A DNA stretch of 64,000 nt, taken from contig JAFQKE010000030.1 of NCBI GenBank assembly GCA_017397065.1, forward strand, positions 1-64,000, written 5' to 3'. The notes beneath the pieces were generated by a model. That model did no database searches. It was not told the origin of the DNA and saw nothing but the letters and a program-made list of their open reading frames with translations. The DNA is from Clostridia bacterium (GTDB lineage: Bacteria > Bacillota_A > Clostridia > Oscillospirales > Acutalibacteraceae). Both the position numbers and the translations under genes were made by a program. How positions within the stretch are numbered: the stretch's first letter is position 1; every line of letters begins with the position of its first letter. Shown here one piece after another: positions 1-8,043 of this stretch.

Positions 1-81
1 TGCGGTGTGACGTACTGTTGCACCGTTATTTTTTATGTATTCCCCTAAAAGTGTGGCACGCTTTGCGACCGACTGTTTCAT
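1..81 (-). CDS. spoIIID: SpoIIID sporulation transcription factor (N-terminal part)
   Basis: The minus strand opens with ATG at 81-79 and runs off the left edge, giving 27 residues with no stop. Seen: an AGGAGT-type ribosome binding site just upstream (plus-strand 88-94), and a peptide containing KRATLLGEYI and GATVR followed by a helix start. This matches the first helices of SpoIIID, the small DNA-binding protein that controls mother-cell genes with SigE during sporulation. Only the first third of the protein is present, so the helix-turn-helix itself is off the window. It could be another short HTH protein, but the KR-x5-GEYI-x5-TVR pattern fits SpoIIID well. It suggests an endospore-forming lineage. 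Confidence 0.72.
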   Translation of the reverse strand, partial: MKQSVAKRATLLGEYIKNNGATVRHTA

Positions 82-199
82 AAAATCAACTCCTAATGTA
101 GTTAATTCTATGAAAAAATCAAGCACATTATTACCTGCTATAGCACTTAAACCTGAAGCGGGATTTGAAACACAGATTTTTTGCCATACCATAGCCTGA

Positions 200-238
200 G
201 CATTTAAGGTTTATTTGAGCTTGACTGCTTAGACTACA
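200..238 (-). repeat. Dispersed intergenic repeat, decayed copy C
   Basis: Read on the minus strand, this matches the copies at 14242-14327 and 24495-24560. By eye it matches 28 of 37 bases against the reverse complement of the 24.5-kb copy and 24 of 34 against the 14.2-kb copy, with most differences being transitions. The shared core is CATTTWAGGYTWATT followed by a GRCTAC end. Confidence 0.45.
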
Positions 239-696
239 TTTTGCCAAAATATTTTGGCTGAGGTATTATCGAATTATTTGATAAGTTACTTCAAAAAAAT
301 TTTTTATGCTTTTTAGCCAACAAAATATAGATTTTTATTGCGTTTTTAACAACCAAAAAAAAGAAAAATACACAAGATTTTGATTTTTGAGGATTTTTTT
401 CGACAAAACGGTTTAAATTTTTCGTATTCGGTAGGAGAATTTTAGACTTTAAATGTGTTAAAAATGTGATAAAATATAATAGAAGTGCGCAATTTCATAA
501 AAAACGCCATATTTGTTAGTAAAAACTACCAAAAATGTAAAACGTTTATTTGTGCTATGAAAATACTGCACAAAAAAACACGGCTTTGTTTGGTGCATCT
601 GTCGCTTTATTCAAAAGCAAGATGTCAAATTTATATCAAATTTATGAATTTGCAAGCAAAAAAAGCACAAGAAAATATGTATTTGCGAACGTTTTG

Positions 697-737
697 GTGA
701 AAAAAATTCACTAAAGCGGTGTTTTCTGTGTTATAAT
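697..737 (+). promoter_or_regulatory. Probable operon promoter with dyad operator
   Basis: TATAAT at 732-737 is preceded by TG at 729-730, an extended -10. The -35 position (about 707-714) has only a weak TTCACT. A perfect inverted repeat GTGAA-N5-TTCAC at 697-711 sits over this -35 region, where a regulator could block or help RNA polymerase. It lies 146 bases before the first gene of the locus, leaving a long leader with a GGAGG site at 870-874. Confidence 0.4.
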
Positions 738-882
738 CTGTTTTTTCGCAGGTCTATTTATTTGGTGTTTATTGGGTTCGGAATAAGCCCGAAATCTACT
801 TAAAACAAGCTTTAAATAACTGCGTGTAAGATAAGGTGTTTCGTAAAGAAACAAAAAATCCATTAAATCGGAGGTCAGTTCA

Positions 883-3800
883 ATGAAAAGAAAGTTAAGC
901 TTGGTTTTAGCGCTGGTTATGTTCGCATCTTCCTTTTTTGTAACCGGAGCTTCAGCCGCAGGCGAGAACGAGGCTCAGGATCCTGCTAATACAGTAGCTG
1001 AGATCCCTGAAAGATCTGATTTGCCCACCTATGATGACTATATGTCTGATAAAGGTGATTTTGCAGATGCTACAGAGGAAATTGTAATTGATGCAACAAC
1101 CTATGTATCTGCAGTTGGCACAGATGCAAAAAATGCAGATGCGTTCAAGCCTGAAAACGGTGAGGACAGGGAAACTGTTGTAAAGTGGACTAACGAAGAG
1201 GGTTCATTGGTTTACAACATAGAGATTCCCGAAGATGGTCTTTATACCGTTAAATTCATTTATTATGCAATGCCCGGACGAAACAATCCTGTTTCATTGG
1301 GTATTAAGGTAGACGGTGAACGTTGGTTTGAAAATATGAGGGAATTTGAGCTTCCTCGTGTGTTTATAGACGAACCCATTGCTGTTCTTGATGAAAACGG
1401 TAAGCCGAAGCTTGATGAAAATGGCAAGCCTGTGTATGAAGTTGCTTTAGATAAAAATGGTAAGCCCAGAGTAGATTCTTTTGGCAATCCTCTTTATCAG
1501 ACCGTTCGTGAAGACGGTATAGGTAATGAGTTTGCAGCAAGTCAGATAGAGTATCGCACTTTCCAGGAGGCTTACTTTACAGATCCTACAGGCCTTGAAA
1601 ATATGCCTTACACTTTGGCACTTACAGCCGGAACTCATACTTTTGAGGTTGAATCTGTTGCTGAGCCTGTTGCTTTGGATGCCATTGTACTTGAGGCTCC
1701 TAAAACATATAAAACATATAAAGAGGTTTCTGCAGAATATGATACCTCTAAAAAGGCTAAGATTGATACAATTAAAATAGAGGGTGAGGATGCTAAGTAT
1801 AAGAGCAGCTACTCTCTTGTTGCACAGTACGATCAAAGTGACCCCAGTGTTTCTTCTGAAAAAGGATCTAACCCTTATCTTACACGTATTAACTATATAG
1901 GTGATACCAACTGGTCCACACCGGGTCAGCGTATTACTTGGGAAGTAAATGTTCCTGAAGAGGGCTATTATAAATTAGCATTCCGTTATAAGCAATCACA
2001 TGTTCTTAACGGTAATGCTTACCGTAAAATGATGATAAATGGTGAGGTTCCCTTTGCCGAAGCTGCAAATCTTTGCTTCAAATACGGTCTTGATTGGGAG
2101 CACGATGAGTTTGCCGATGAAAACGGAACTCCTTACCTTGTATACTTTAAAAAAGGTGTTAACACCATTTCTATGGAAACCAACCTCGGTGAGCTTACTC
2201 AAACAATCCGTGAGCTTAAAGAGGTAGTTTATAAGGTTGGTAATGTTTACCGAGATATGATTAAAATCACCGGTGAATCTCCCGACCACAGCCGTGACTA
2301 TAACCTTTTCGAGCAGATTCCCAGGTTTAATGAAAATCTTTCTGCTTACAGCAAGGAGCTCAGACGTATAGCCAAGAAGACCGAAGAGCTTGCAGGTCAG
2401 GCCGGCGGTACCAATGCAACCACTATTCGTAGCCTTTGTGAGGTTCTCGATAATATGGTTGAGTATAAGTACGAGGCACACCAGTACAAATCACTCTTCT
2501 ACAACAACTATACCAGCGTAAGTGCTCTTGTTTATTCAATGATGGAAATGGGTCTTAACCTTGACTACATTGAAATTGCAGCACCCGATGCAAAGCTTGT
2601 AGATCCTGCTGCAGGCTGGTGGGATTCCACTTGGTACAGCGCACAGCGTTTCTTCGCTTCCTTCAGTGCTGACTATAATAACATTTCCGGTGACCTTGAA
2701 ACCGAAAAATCCATTACTATATGGGCTAACTGGGGTCGTGACCAGATTCGTGTTCTTAACAACCTTATCCAGTCTTCATTCACCCCCACAACCGGTATAG
2801 GCGTTAACCTTAAAATGTCTAACGCATCTTACGTTCAGGCAATTCTTTCGGGTAAAGGCCCCGACTGTTCATTACATATGGCTCGTTCAGAGCCGGTTAA
2901 CCTTGCACTTCGTGGCTCTATGGTAGATCTTACCCAGTTCCCCGATTTCGAGCAGGTTATGGAACGCTTTATGACTGCTGATGCTGCTCTTCCCTTTACA
3001 TTTGATAAAAATTCTAAGGATGATATCCCAGCAGGTGTTTACGCCTTGCCGGATACACTTAACTTCTATATGCTCTTCTACCGTACCGATATTTTTGAGG
3101 AGTACGGTCTTGAGCCTCCAAAAACTTGGGATGAGTATTTGCATATTTCCTCAATATTCTCCAGAAACAATCTCCAGGCCAGCTTGCCATACACTCAGAT
3201 TACCACCGCTCAGATGGTAAATGCCGGTGTTGGTTCGCTTAGTATTCTTCCCACCTTTATAATGCAAAGTGGTGGAGAGATTTACGCTGAAGATGGTTCG
3301 AGAACACTTCTTGCACAAGAAGATCAGATTCAGGCATTTGAATATTGGACCGACTTCTTCAATGAATATAAATTCCCTGTAACTGCTGACTTCTTTAACC
3401 GTTTCCGTATAGGTACAATGCCTATGGGTGTTCAAAACTACACCAACTACATTCAGCTTACAATGGCTGCACCTGAAATCACAGGTAAGTGGAAGATGGC
3501 ACCTATCCCCGGTATGGTAAATGATGATGGTACTATAAACAACTGTCAGGCAGGTTCAGGTACCGGTTGCGGAATTTTGAATGTTTCTAAAAATAAAGAG
3601 GGCGGCTGGGAATTCCTTAAATGGTGGACCAGCGCAGAAACCCAACTTGACTACTCTAACAACTGTGAGTCTATTCTTGGTGTTTCGGGACGAGTTGCTA
3701 CTGCTAACCCCGAGGCTCTCAAGCAGATGGGCTGGGATAAGGACAGCTTAGATGCTCTTATTGAACAGTGGAAGAGAATGAAAGAGGTTCCTGAAGTTCC

Positions 3801-3948
3801 CGGTAGTTATTATACTGCCAGATCTATTGACCAGGCATATTGGAATGTTGTTAACAACTCCAAAAATGCTAAGGATATGATGATTAAATGGGCAGAAATT
3901 TCGGATGCTGAAATCGAGCGTAAGCGCGAGCAGTACGGCGTTCAGTAA
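883..3948 (+). CDS. Large extracellular solute-binding protein with N-terminal CBM-like domains
   Basis: This 1021-residue secreted protein probably captures an oligosaccharide outside the cell for the ABC permeases that follow. It starts with a classical signal peptide (positive MKRK, hydrophobic core, cut near ASA-AG) and lacks a lipobox cysteine. Residues about 60-280 and 290-470 look like two beta-sandwich carbohydrate-binding domains; the second has the IEGEDA start seen in CBM6/35-like modules. A helical linker (about 480-605) leads into a family-1 solute-binding fold from about residue 607 (ITIWANWGRDQ) to the end. Typical family members have about 420-550 residues, so the N-terminal half is an unusual addition. 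A short DxNGKP repeat interrupts the first module at residues 170-205. The next gene begins 15 bases later. The solute-binding call is firm; the substrate is unknown. Confidence 0.85.
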   Translation: MKRKLSLVLALVMFASSFFVTGASAAGENEAQDPANTVAEIPERSDLPTYDDYMSDKGDFADATEEIVIDATTYVSAVGTDAKNADAFKPENGEDRETVVKWTNEEGSLVYNIEIPEDGLYTVKFIYYAMPGRNNPVSLGIKVDGERWFENMREFELPRVFIDEPIAVLDENGKPKLDENGKPVYEVALDKNGKPRVDSFGNPLYQTVREDGIGNEFAASQIEYRTFQEAYFTDPTGLENMPYTLALTAGTHTFEVESVAEPVALDAIVLEAPKTYKTYKEVSAEYDTSKKAKIDTIKIEGEDAKYKSSYSLVAQYDQSDPSVSSEKGSNPYLTRINYIGDTNWSTPGQRITWEVNVPEEGYYKLAFRYKQSHVLNGNAYRKMMINGEVPFAEAANLCFKYGLDWEHDEFADENGTPYLVYFKKGVNTISMETNLGELTQTIRELKEVVYKVGNVYRDMIKITGESPDHSRDYNLFEQIPRFNENLSAYSKELRRIAKKTEELAGQAGGTNATTIRSLCEVLDNMVEYKYEAHQYKSLFYNNYTSVSALVYSMMEMGLNLDYIEIAAPDAKLVDPAAGWWDSTWYSAQRFFASFSADYNNISGDLETEKSITIWANWGRDQIRVLNNLIQSSFTPTTGIGVNLKMSNASYVQAILSGKGPDCSLHMARSEPVNLALRGSMVDLTQFPDFEQVMERFMTADAALPFTFDKNSKDDIPAGVYALPDTLNFYMLFYRTDIFEEYGLEPPKTWDEYLHISSIFSRNNLQASLPYTQITTAQMVNAGVGSLSILPTFIMQSGGEIYAEDGSRTLLAQEDQIQAFEYWTDFFNEYKFPVTADFFNRFRIGTMPMGVQNYTNYIQLTMAAPEITGKWKMAPIPGMVNDDGTINNCQAGSGTGCGILNVSKNKEGGWEFLKWWTSAETQLDYSNNCESILGVSGRVATANPEALKQMGWDKDSLDALIEQWKRMKEVPEVPGSYYTARSIDQAYWNVVNNSKNAKDMMIKWAEISDAEIERKREQYGVQ

Positions 3949-3963
3949 GGAGGGCGAATAAGA

Positions 3964-4890
3964 ATGACAACTACAAATAAAGAACCTGTTAAATTAGTTA
4001 TAAAAAGAAAAGAAAAGTTCTCAAATAACATAGTATACTATCTTATGCTTGCCCCCTTCTTTATTCTTTTCTTTATGTTTACGGTATTGCCGGTATTAAG
4101 CTCGGTAGTTTTAAGCTTTTTCGACTTTGATGCCGTTTCTACTCCACGTTTTAATGGTGTGGACAATTATCTTCGTATGTTCGTTCAGGACGACGTTTTC
4201 CCCAAGGCACTCAGTAATACCTTGGTACTTGCAATAGTTACCGGTCCGTTAGGATTCCTTATTGCATTTATGTTGGCTTGGATGGTTAACGAGTTTGGTC
4301 CCTCCATTCGTACACTTCTTTCGTTTATGTTCTATGCGCCTGCACTTGCCGGTAACGTTTACTTCATCTGGCAGATTCTTTTCAGCGGTGACGCTTATGG
4401 TTACATAAACAGCACACTCCTTTCCTTTGGTTTAATAGTAGAGCCTGTGCAATGGCTTAAAGACCCGGGCTTTGCGTTACCTATTATATGTATAGTACAG
4501 CTGTGGATGAGTATGGGTGTTACCTTCCTTTCAAACATTTCCGGTTTGCAGAACGTTAACCCCGAGCTTTATGAAGCAGGTGCTATCGACGGTGTTAAGA
4601 ACCGTTGGCATGAGCTTTGGTACATAACAATTCCTTCAATGAAGAGTATTTTGATGTTCGGTGTTGTTATGCAGATTCAGTCAGCATTCTCAATCAGTGC
4701 TGTTCCTATTGCTCTTTGCGGATACCCAAGTATCAACAACTCAGCCGATACATTGGTTTCCCTTATTACCGACGTTGGTACATCCCGTTATGAAATGGGA
4801 TATGCAGCTGCAATATCGGTTGTTCTGTTTATTTTGATGTTCACAACCAAGTCACTTCTTGGTAAGTTAGTTAATATGGCGGGGAGGTAA
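3964..4890 (+). CDS. Carbohydrate ABC permease, MalF/LplB type
   Basis: This 308-residue membrane protein has about six transmembrane helices and the cytoplasmic EAA loop (EAGAIDGVKNRWHELW, near residue 205) that docks the ATPase in MalF-type importers. It should pair with the MalG-type permease 5 bases downstream and receive sugar from the solute-binding protein encoded upstream. The ATG at 3964 follows an AAGGAGGG site. No ATPase gene lies anywhere in the locus, as is common for Firmicutes sugar importers that share one MsmX-like ATPase. The family is clear; the sugar is not. Confidence 0.9.
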   Translation: MTTTNKEPVKLVIKRKEKFSNNIVYYLMLAPFFILFFMFTVLPVLSSVVLSFFDFDAVSTPRFNGVDNYLRMFVQDDVFPKALSNTLVLAIVTGPLGFLIAFMLAWMVNEFGPSIRTLLSFMFYAPALAGNVYFIWQILFSGDAYGYINSTLLSFGLIVEPVQWLKDPGFALPIICIVQLWMSMGVTFLSNISGLQNVNPELYEAGAIDGVKNRWHELWYITIPSMKSILMFGVVMQIQSAFSISAVPIALCGYPSINNSADTLVSLITDVGTSRYEMGYAAAISVVLFILMFTTKSLLGKLVNMAGR

Positions 4891-4895
4891 GATAA

Positions 4896-5813
4896 ATGCA
4901 AGCTACTATGAGTAAAGCTGATGCACGAAAGCTTAAAAAGTTAAAGCTTAAAGCGGCTCGTCGTGATCAGTATAAACGTTTTACCCGAAGCCGAAGCGGT
5001 AACTTCTTCTATACATTATTCCTTATTCTTTTCGGCTTGTTCTCAGTATTACCTATGTATTACTGTATTATCACTTCTTTCAAGCCTCTTGATGAGTTGC
5101 TTGTTTTCCCACCCCGTTTTTACGTTATGTCACCTACTTTTGCAAGTTATCTTGCACTTCCAAGCTTGCTTGATAACTTGGCAGTTCCCCTTTCAAGATA
5201 CGCATTTAACAGTATCTTCATAAGTGTTGTAACCACCTTCCTTCACGTTTTGGTTGGTTCGGCAGCTGCTTATGTTCTTTCAAAAACAAATATCCCCGGT
5301 AAAGGTGTTATATTTACAGTTGTTCAGATGTCACTTCTTTACAATGCATACACCTTGGAGATTCCTCGTTATCTTATCTATTCCGAGCTCGGAATGATAG
5401 ATACATATTGGGCGTACATCCTGCCTTCAATTCCCTCATCAATGGGTGTATTCCTTATGAAACAGTTTATGGATACCAACGTTCCCGATGCTTTGATAGA
5501 AGCAGCAAAAATAGATGGAGCAGGTTCGTTTAAAACCTTCTGGAAAATTGCTATGCCTAATGTTAAGCCAGCTTGGCTTACCTTAACGCTCTTTTCCTTC
5601 CGTGACCTCTGGGCTGTTCAACCCAGTGGTACCATCTTTAGCGAAGAGCTTAAAACTTTGCCCTTTGCAGCTTCAACCATTGCTCAGGGTGGTATAGCCC
5701 GTCAGGGTAGTGCTATGGCCGTTACGGTTATTATGATGATTCCGCCTATTCTGGTTTATTTGGTAACACAGCGAAGCGTTACACAAACCATGAGTAGCTC
5801 GGGTATTAAATAA
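4896..5813 (+). CDS. Carbohydrate ABC permease, MalG/YesQ type
   Basis: This 305-residue partner permease has a positively charged N-terminus, about six transmembrane helices and the EAA loop (EAAKIDGAGSFKTFWKIAMP, around residues 205-225). It follows the MalF-type gene by only 5 bases with a GGGGAGG site inside the end of that gene, so the two are almost surely translated together. The motif order PLDELLVFPPRF near residue 65 and a C-terminal VTQRSVTQTM tail fit the YesQ/LplC group that often handles plant-polysaccharide oligomers. That substrate idea is inference from the family. Confidence 0.88.
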   Translation: MQATMSKADARKLKKLKLKAARRDQYKRFTRSRSGNFFYTLFLILFGLFSVLPMYYCIITSFKPLDELLVFPPRFYVMSPTFASYLALPSLLDNLAVPLSRYAFNSIFISVVTTFLHVLVGSAAAYVLSKTNIPGKGVIFTVVQMSLLYNAYTLEIPRYLIYSELGMIDTYWAYILPSIPSSMGVFLMKQFMDTNVPDALIEAAKIDGAGSFKTFWKIAMPNVKPAWLTLTLFSFRDLWAVQPSGTIFSEELKTLPFAASTIAQGGIARQGSAMAVTVIMMIPPILVYLVTQRSVTQTMSSSGIK

Positions 5814-5830
5814 CATAGGAGGAAAGTGTA

Positions 5831-8020
5831 ATGAATAAAAACCCCTTGATTAAAGGCGGAATATGTCGTAAAGCTATCCTTCTTGTGTTGGTAGTTGGCA
5901 TTTTAATGTCAGTCTTTATGATTCCCGCAGCAGCCCGCCCAATCAGTCAGGACCCATATGATACATATACTTATTGGTCTGCTCCCGGCGATAAAAAAGG
6001 TGTTACTTCTGCTCCTATGTATGAGTATGAAACAACCATCACGGGTGCATCCTTAGGTATAACCGGCTTATCCAAGCCTTCTGATATTTTTATCGACCAT
6101 AATAGTTACCTTTATATTACCGATACGGATAATTCCCGTATTATAGTTTTGAATCCCGATTACACTCTTAATAGGATTCTTAACAAATTCAGATATAAAG
6201 GCGAGATTTTGGAGCTAAACGCACCTTCTTCTGTATTCGTTACCAAAAAAGGTGAAATTTATATTGCAGATACCGAAAACCAGCGTGTTATCATCTCCAA
6301 TATAAGAGGCGTTGCTTCAGATGTTCTTGAGTTAGTTAATGAGGAAAATGACGTTATTCCCGATGACTTCATCTACAGACCACAAAAATTAGCAGTAGAT
6401 TCTGAAGGTTATTTGTATGTTCTCAGTGAAGGTTCTTATTACGGAGCACTTTTATACGCTCCTGACCATACATTCTCCGGATTCTATGGTGCTAACACAG
6501 TTTCGGGCTCTATTTTAGGCATTTTCAAGAGAATTTACGAGCTTTACATTATGTCAGAGTCGCAAAAGGAAAACAAAGAAAAAGCCTTGCCTTACTGCTT
6601 TACTGACATTTCTATGGATGAAACAAACTTCATCTATACAGCTACCGCTCCCGCAAATGAGAACACCAGTAACACCGGTCAGCTTAAAAAGCTCTCTCCA
6701 AGCGGTATAAACGTACTTAAAAATAAAACTGCTACCACCGTTTCTTCGGCTGAAAACTTTAACTTCTCGGATGGACTTGGTATGCAGTACCCCAACCTAC
6801 AGGGTTATTATTCTTGGAGAACAAGTAAAGTAACCTCAATGGACGTTGACTCATACGGTTATATGTACGGTCTTTGTGAAGAGTATGGACATATCTTCAT
6901 CTATGACCAGGCTTGTAATCAGCTCTCCGTATTTGGTGGAGGTCTTACAACCGGCGGTCAAAAGGGTACATTTATGCATCCCAGCAACATTCAGATAGAT
7001 GATAACACAAACAAAGTTTACATTGTAGACCGTTCTCTTAACTCTGTTACCGTATATAGAGAAACTCCCTACGGTATTTTGGTTAAGCAGGCACAGAAGC
7101 TCACCAACGATGGCGACTATAAAGAAGCTAAAGCAAAGTGGGAAGAGGTTTTAACATATGACCGCAACTCACAGCTTGCATATCGTGGTCTTGCACGTGC
7201 TGCCTTGGTTGCAGAAGAGTATGAAAAGACTCTTGAGTATGCACAGCTTGGTTATGACCAAGATACATATGCATCGGCATTCTCATTCGTAAGAAATGAT
7301 TATCTTGAAAACAACTTCACTTGGTTATTGGGTATTGCTTTGGTAGTTATAGGTGGACTTATCTTCTTCTTTGTATATATGAAAAAGAAAGAGAAGAAGC
7401 TTATAACAAATCCCGAAGTTGCCAATATGTTCAAGTGCGTTGTACATCCTTTTGAGGGTGCACAGCAAATCAGATATTATAACAAAGGTTCTGCCAAACT
7501 TGCAACACTTATTTTGGTGCTTTATTTCATAGCAACCGTATGCAGTGAAATCTATTATGGATTTATGTACACTATGATAGATAAATCCAGCTATAGCGCA
7601 GGTTTCTCACTTATCAGAACATTTGGTATAGTAATCCTTTGGACAGTTGTTAACTGGGGTCTCACAACCTTGTTCCAAGGTAAGGGTAATATGAAGCAGG
7701 TTTATATAGTAACTTGTTATGCACTTATTCCTCAAATTATTGGTTCAGTGCTTAACACCGTGCTTTCAAACGTGCTTGTTCCCGAAGAGGCACTTGTTAT
7801 GTCAGCAATTTCCACCGTATGCCTTGCACTTACAGCAATTATGCTTTGCGTAGGTATTATGACGGTGCATGAGTTTGGATTCTTCAAATTCATTACAATG
7901 ACAATAGTTATTATATTTGGTATGCTCATTTGCGTATTCGTTATTATGATGGTGTTTGTTCTGTTACAGCAGCTCACATCATTTATCGGAACAATTTACA
8001 ATGAGGTCAGCTATCGATGA
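5831..8020 (+). CDS. NHL-propeller / TPR / YIP1-domain membrane protein
   Basis: This 729-residue protein has an N-terminal signal peptide or anchor, then repeated blades with the NHL pattern (residues about 75-420; for example IFIDHNSYLYITDTDNSRI and GEIYIADTENQRV), so an extracellular beta-propeller is likely. A tetratricopeptide pair follows (about 425-475), a single transmembrane helix at about 496-518, and a C-terminal YIP1-like bundle of five helices. The propeller faces outward and the YIP1 part sits in the membrane. It lies between the first ABC permease pair and the DUF5696-like lipoprotein, whose start it overlaps, so it probably works with the transporter, perhaps as a scaffold. 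The function is unproven. Domain calls rest on pattern only. Confidence 0.7.
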   Translation: MNKNPLIKGGICRKAILLVLVVGILMSVFMIPAAARPISQDPYDTYTYWSAPGDKKGVTSAPMYEYETTITGASLGITGLSKPSDIFIDHNSYLYITDTDNSRIIVLNPDYTLNRILNKFRYKGEILELNAPSSVFVTKKGEIYIADTENQRVIISNIRGVASDVLELVNEENDVIPDDFIYRPQKLAVDSEGYLYVLSEGSYYGALLYAPDHTFSGFYGANTVSGSILGIFKRIYELYIMSESQKENKEKALPYCFTDISMDETNFIYTATAPANENTSNTGQLKKLSPSGINVLKNKTATTVSSAENFNFSDGLGMQYPNLQGYYSWRTSKVTSMDVDSYGYMYGLCEEYGHIFIYDQACNQLSVFGGGLTTGGQKGTFMHPSNIQIDDNTNKVYIVDRSLNSVTVYRETPYGILVKQAQKLTNDGDYKEAKAKWEEVLTYDRNSQLAYRGLARAALVAEEYEKTLEYAQLGYDQDTYASAFSFVRNDYLENNFTWLLGIALVVIGGLIFFFVYMKKKEKKLITNPEVANMFKCVVHPFEGAQQIRYYNKGSAKLATLILVLYFIATVCSEIYYGFMYTMIDKSSYSAGFSLIRTFGIVILWTVVNWGLTTLFQGKGNMKQVYIVTCYALIPQIIGSVLNTVLSNVLVPEEALVMSAISTVCLALTAIMLCVGIMTVHEFGFFKFITMTIVIIFGMLICVFVIMMVFVLLQQLTSFIGTIYNEVSYR

Positions 8021-8043
8021 CCGCAGACTTTGGAGGACTTAGA

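Larger units (their letters stand above)
82..882. other. Long AT-rich intergenic region
   Basis: About 800 bases between the divergent spoIIID and solute-binding-protein genes hold no convincing gene. Seen in it: a decayed copy of a dispersed repeat (200-238), a perfect 16-bp palindrome GCCAAAATATTTTGGC at 243-258, a TATAAT at 475-480 with no good -35, an A/T-rich stretch from 280 to 480, and an operator-like inverted repeat with an extended -10 promoter at 697-737. The only open frame of note (485-700) lacks a ribosome binding site and resembles no protein. The length suggests a complex control region for the downstream operon. Confidence 0.6.

Noticed and set aside
535..552. A sequence like a CcpA (cre) site, ATGTAAAACGTTTATT
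   Set aside because: Compared with the cre consensus it has one extra base between the half-sites, so only the AAACGTTT core matches; not strong enough to list as a feature.
485..700. A 71-codon open frame in the long first intergenic region
   Set aside because: It has no ribosome binding site, an odd composition rich in K, C and Y, and no resemblance to any protein; it lies over the operator-like region.
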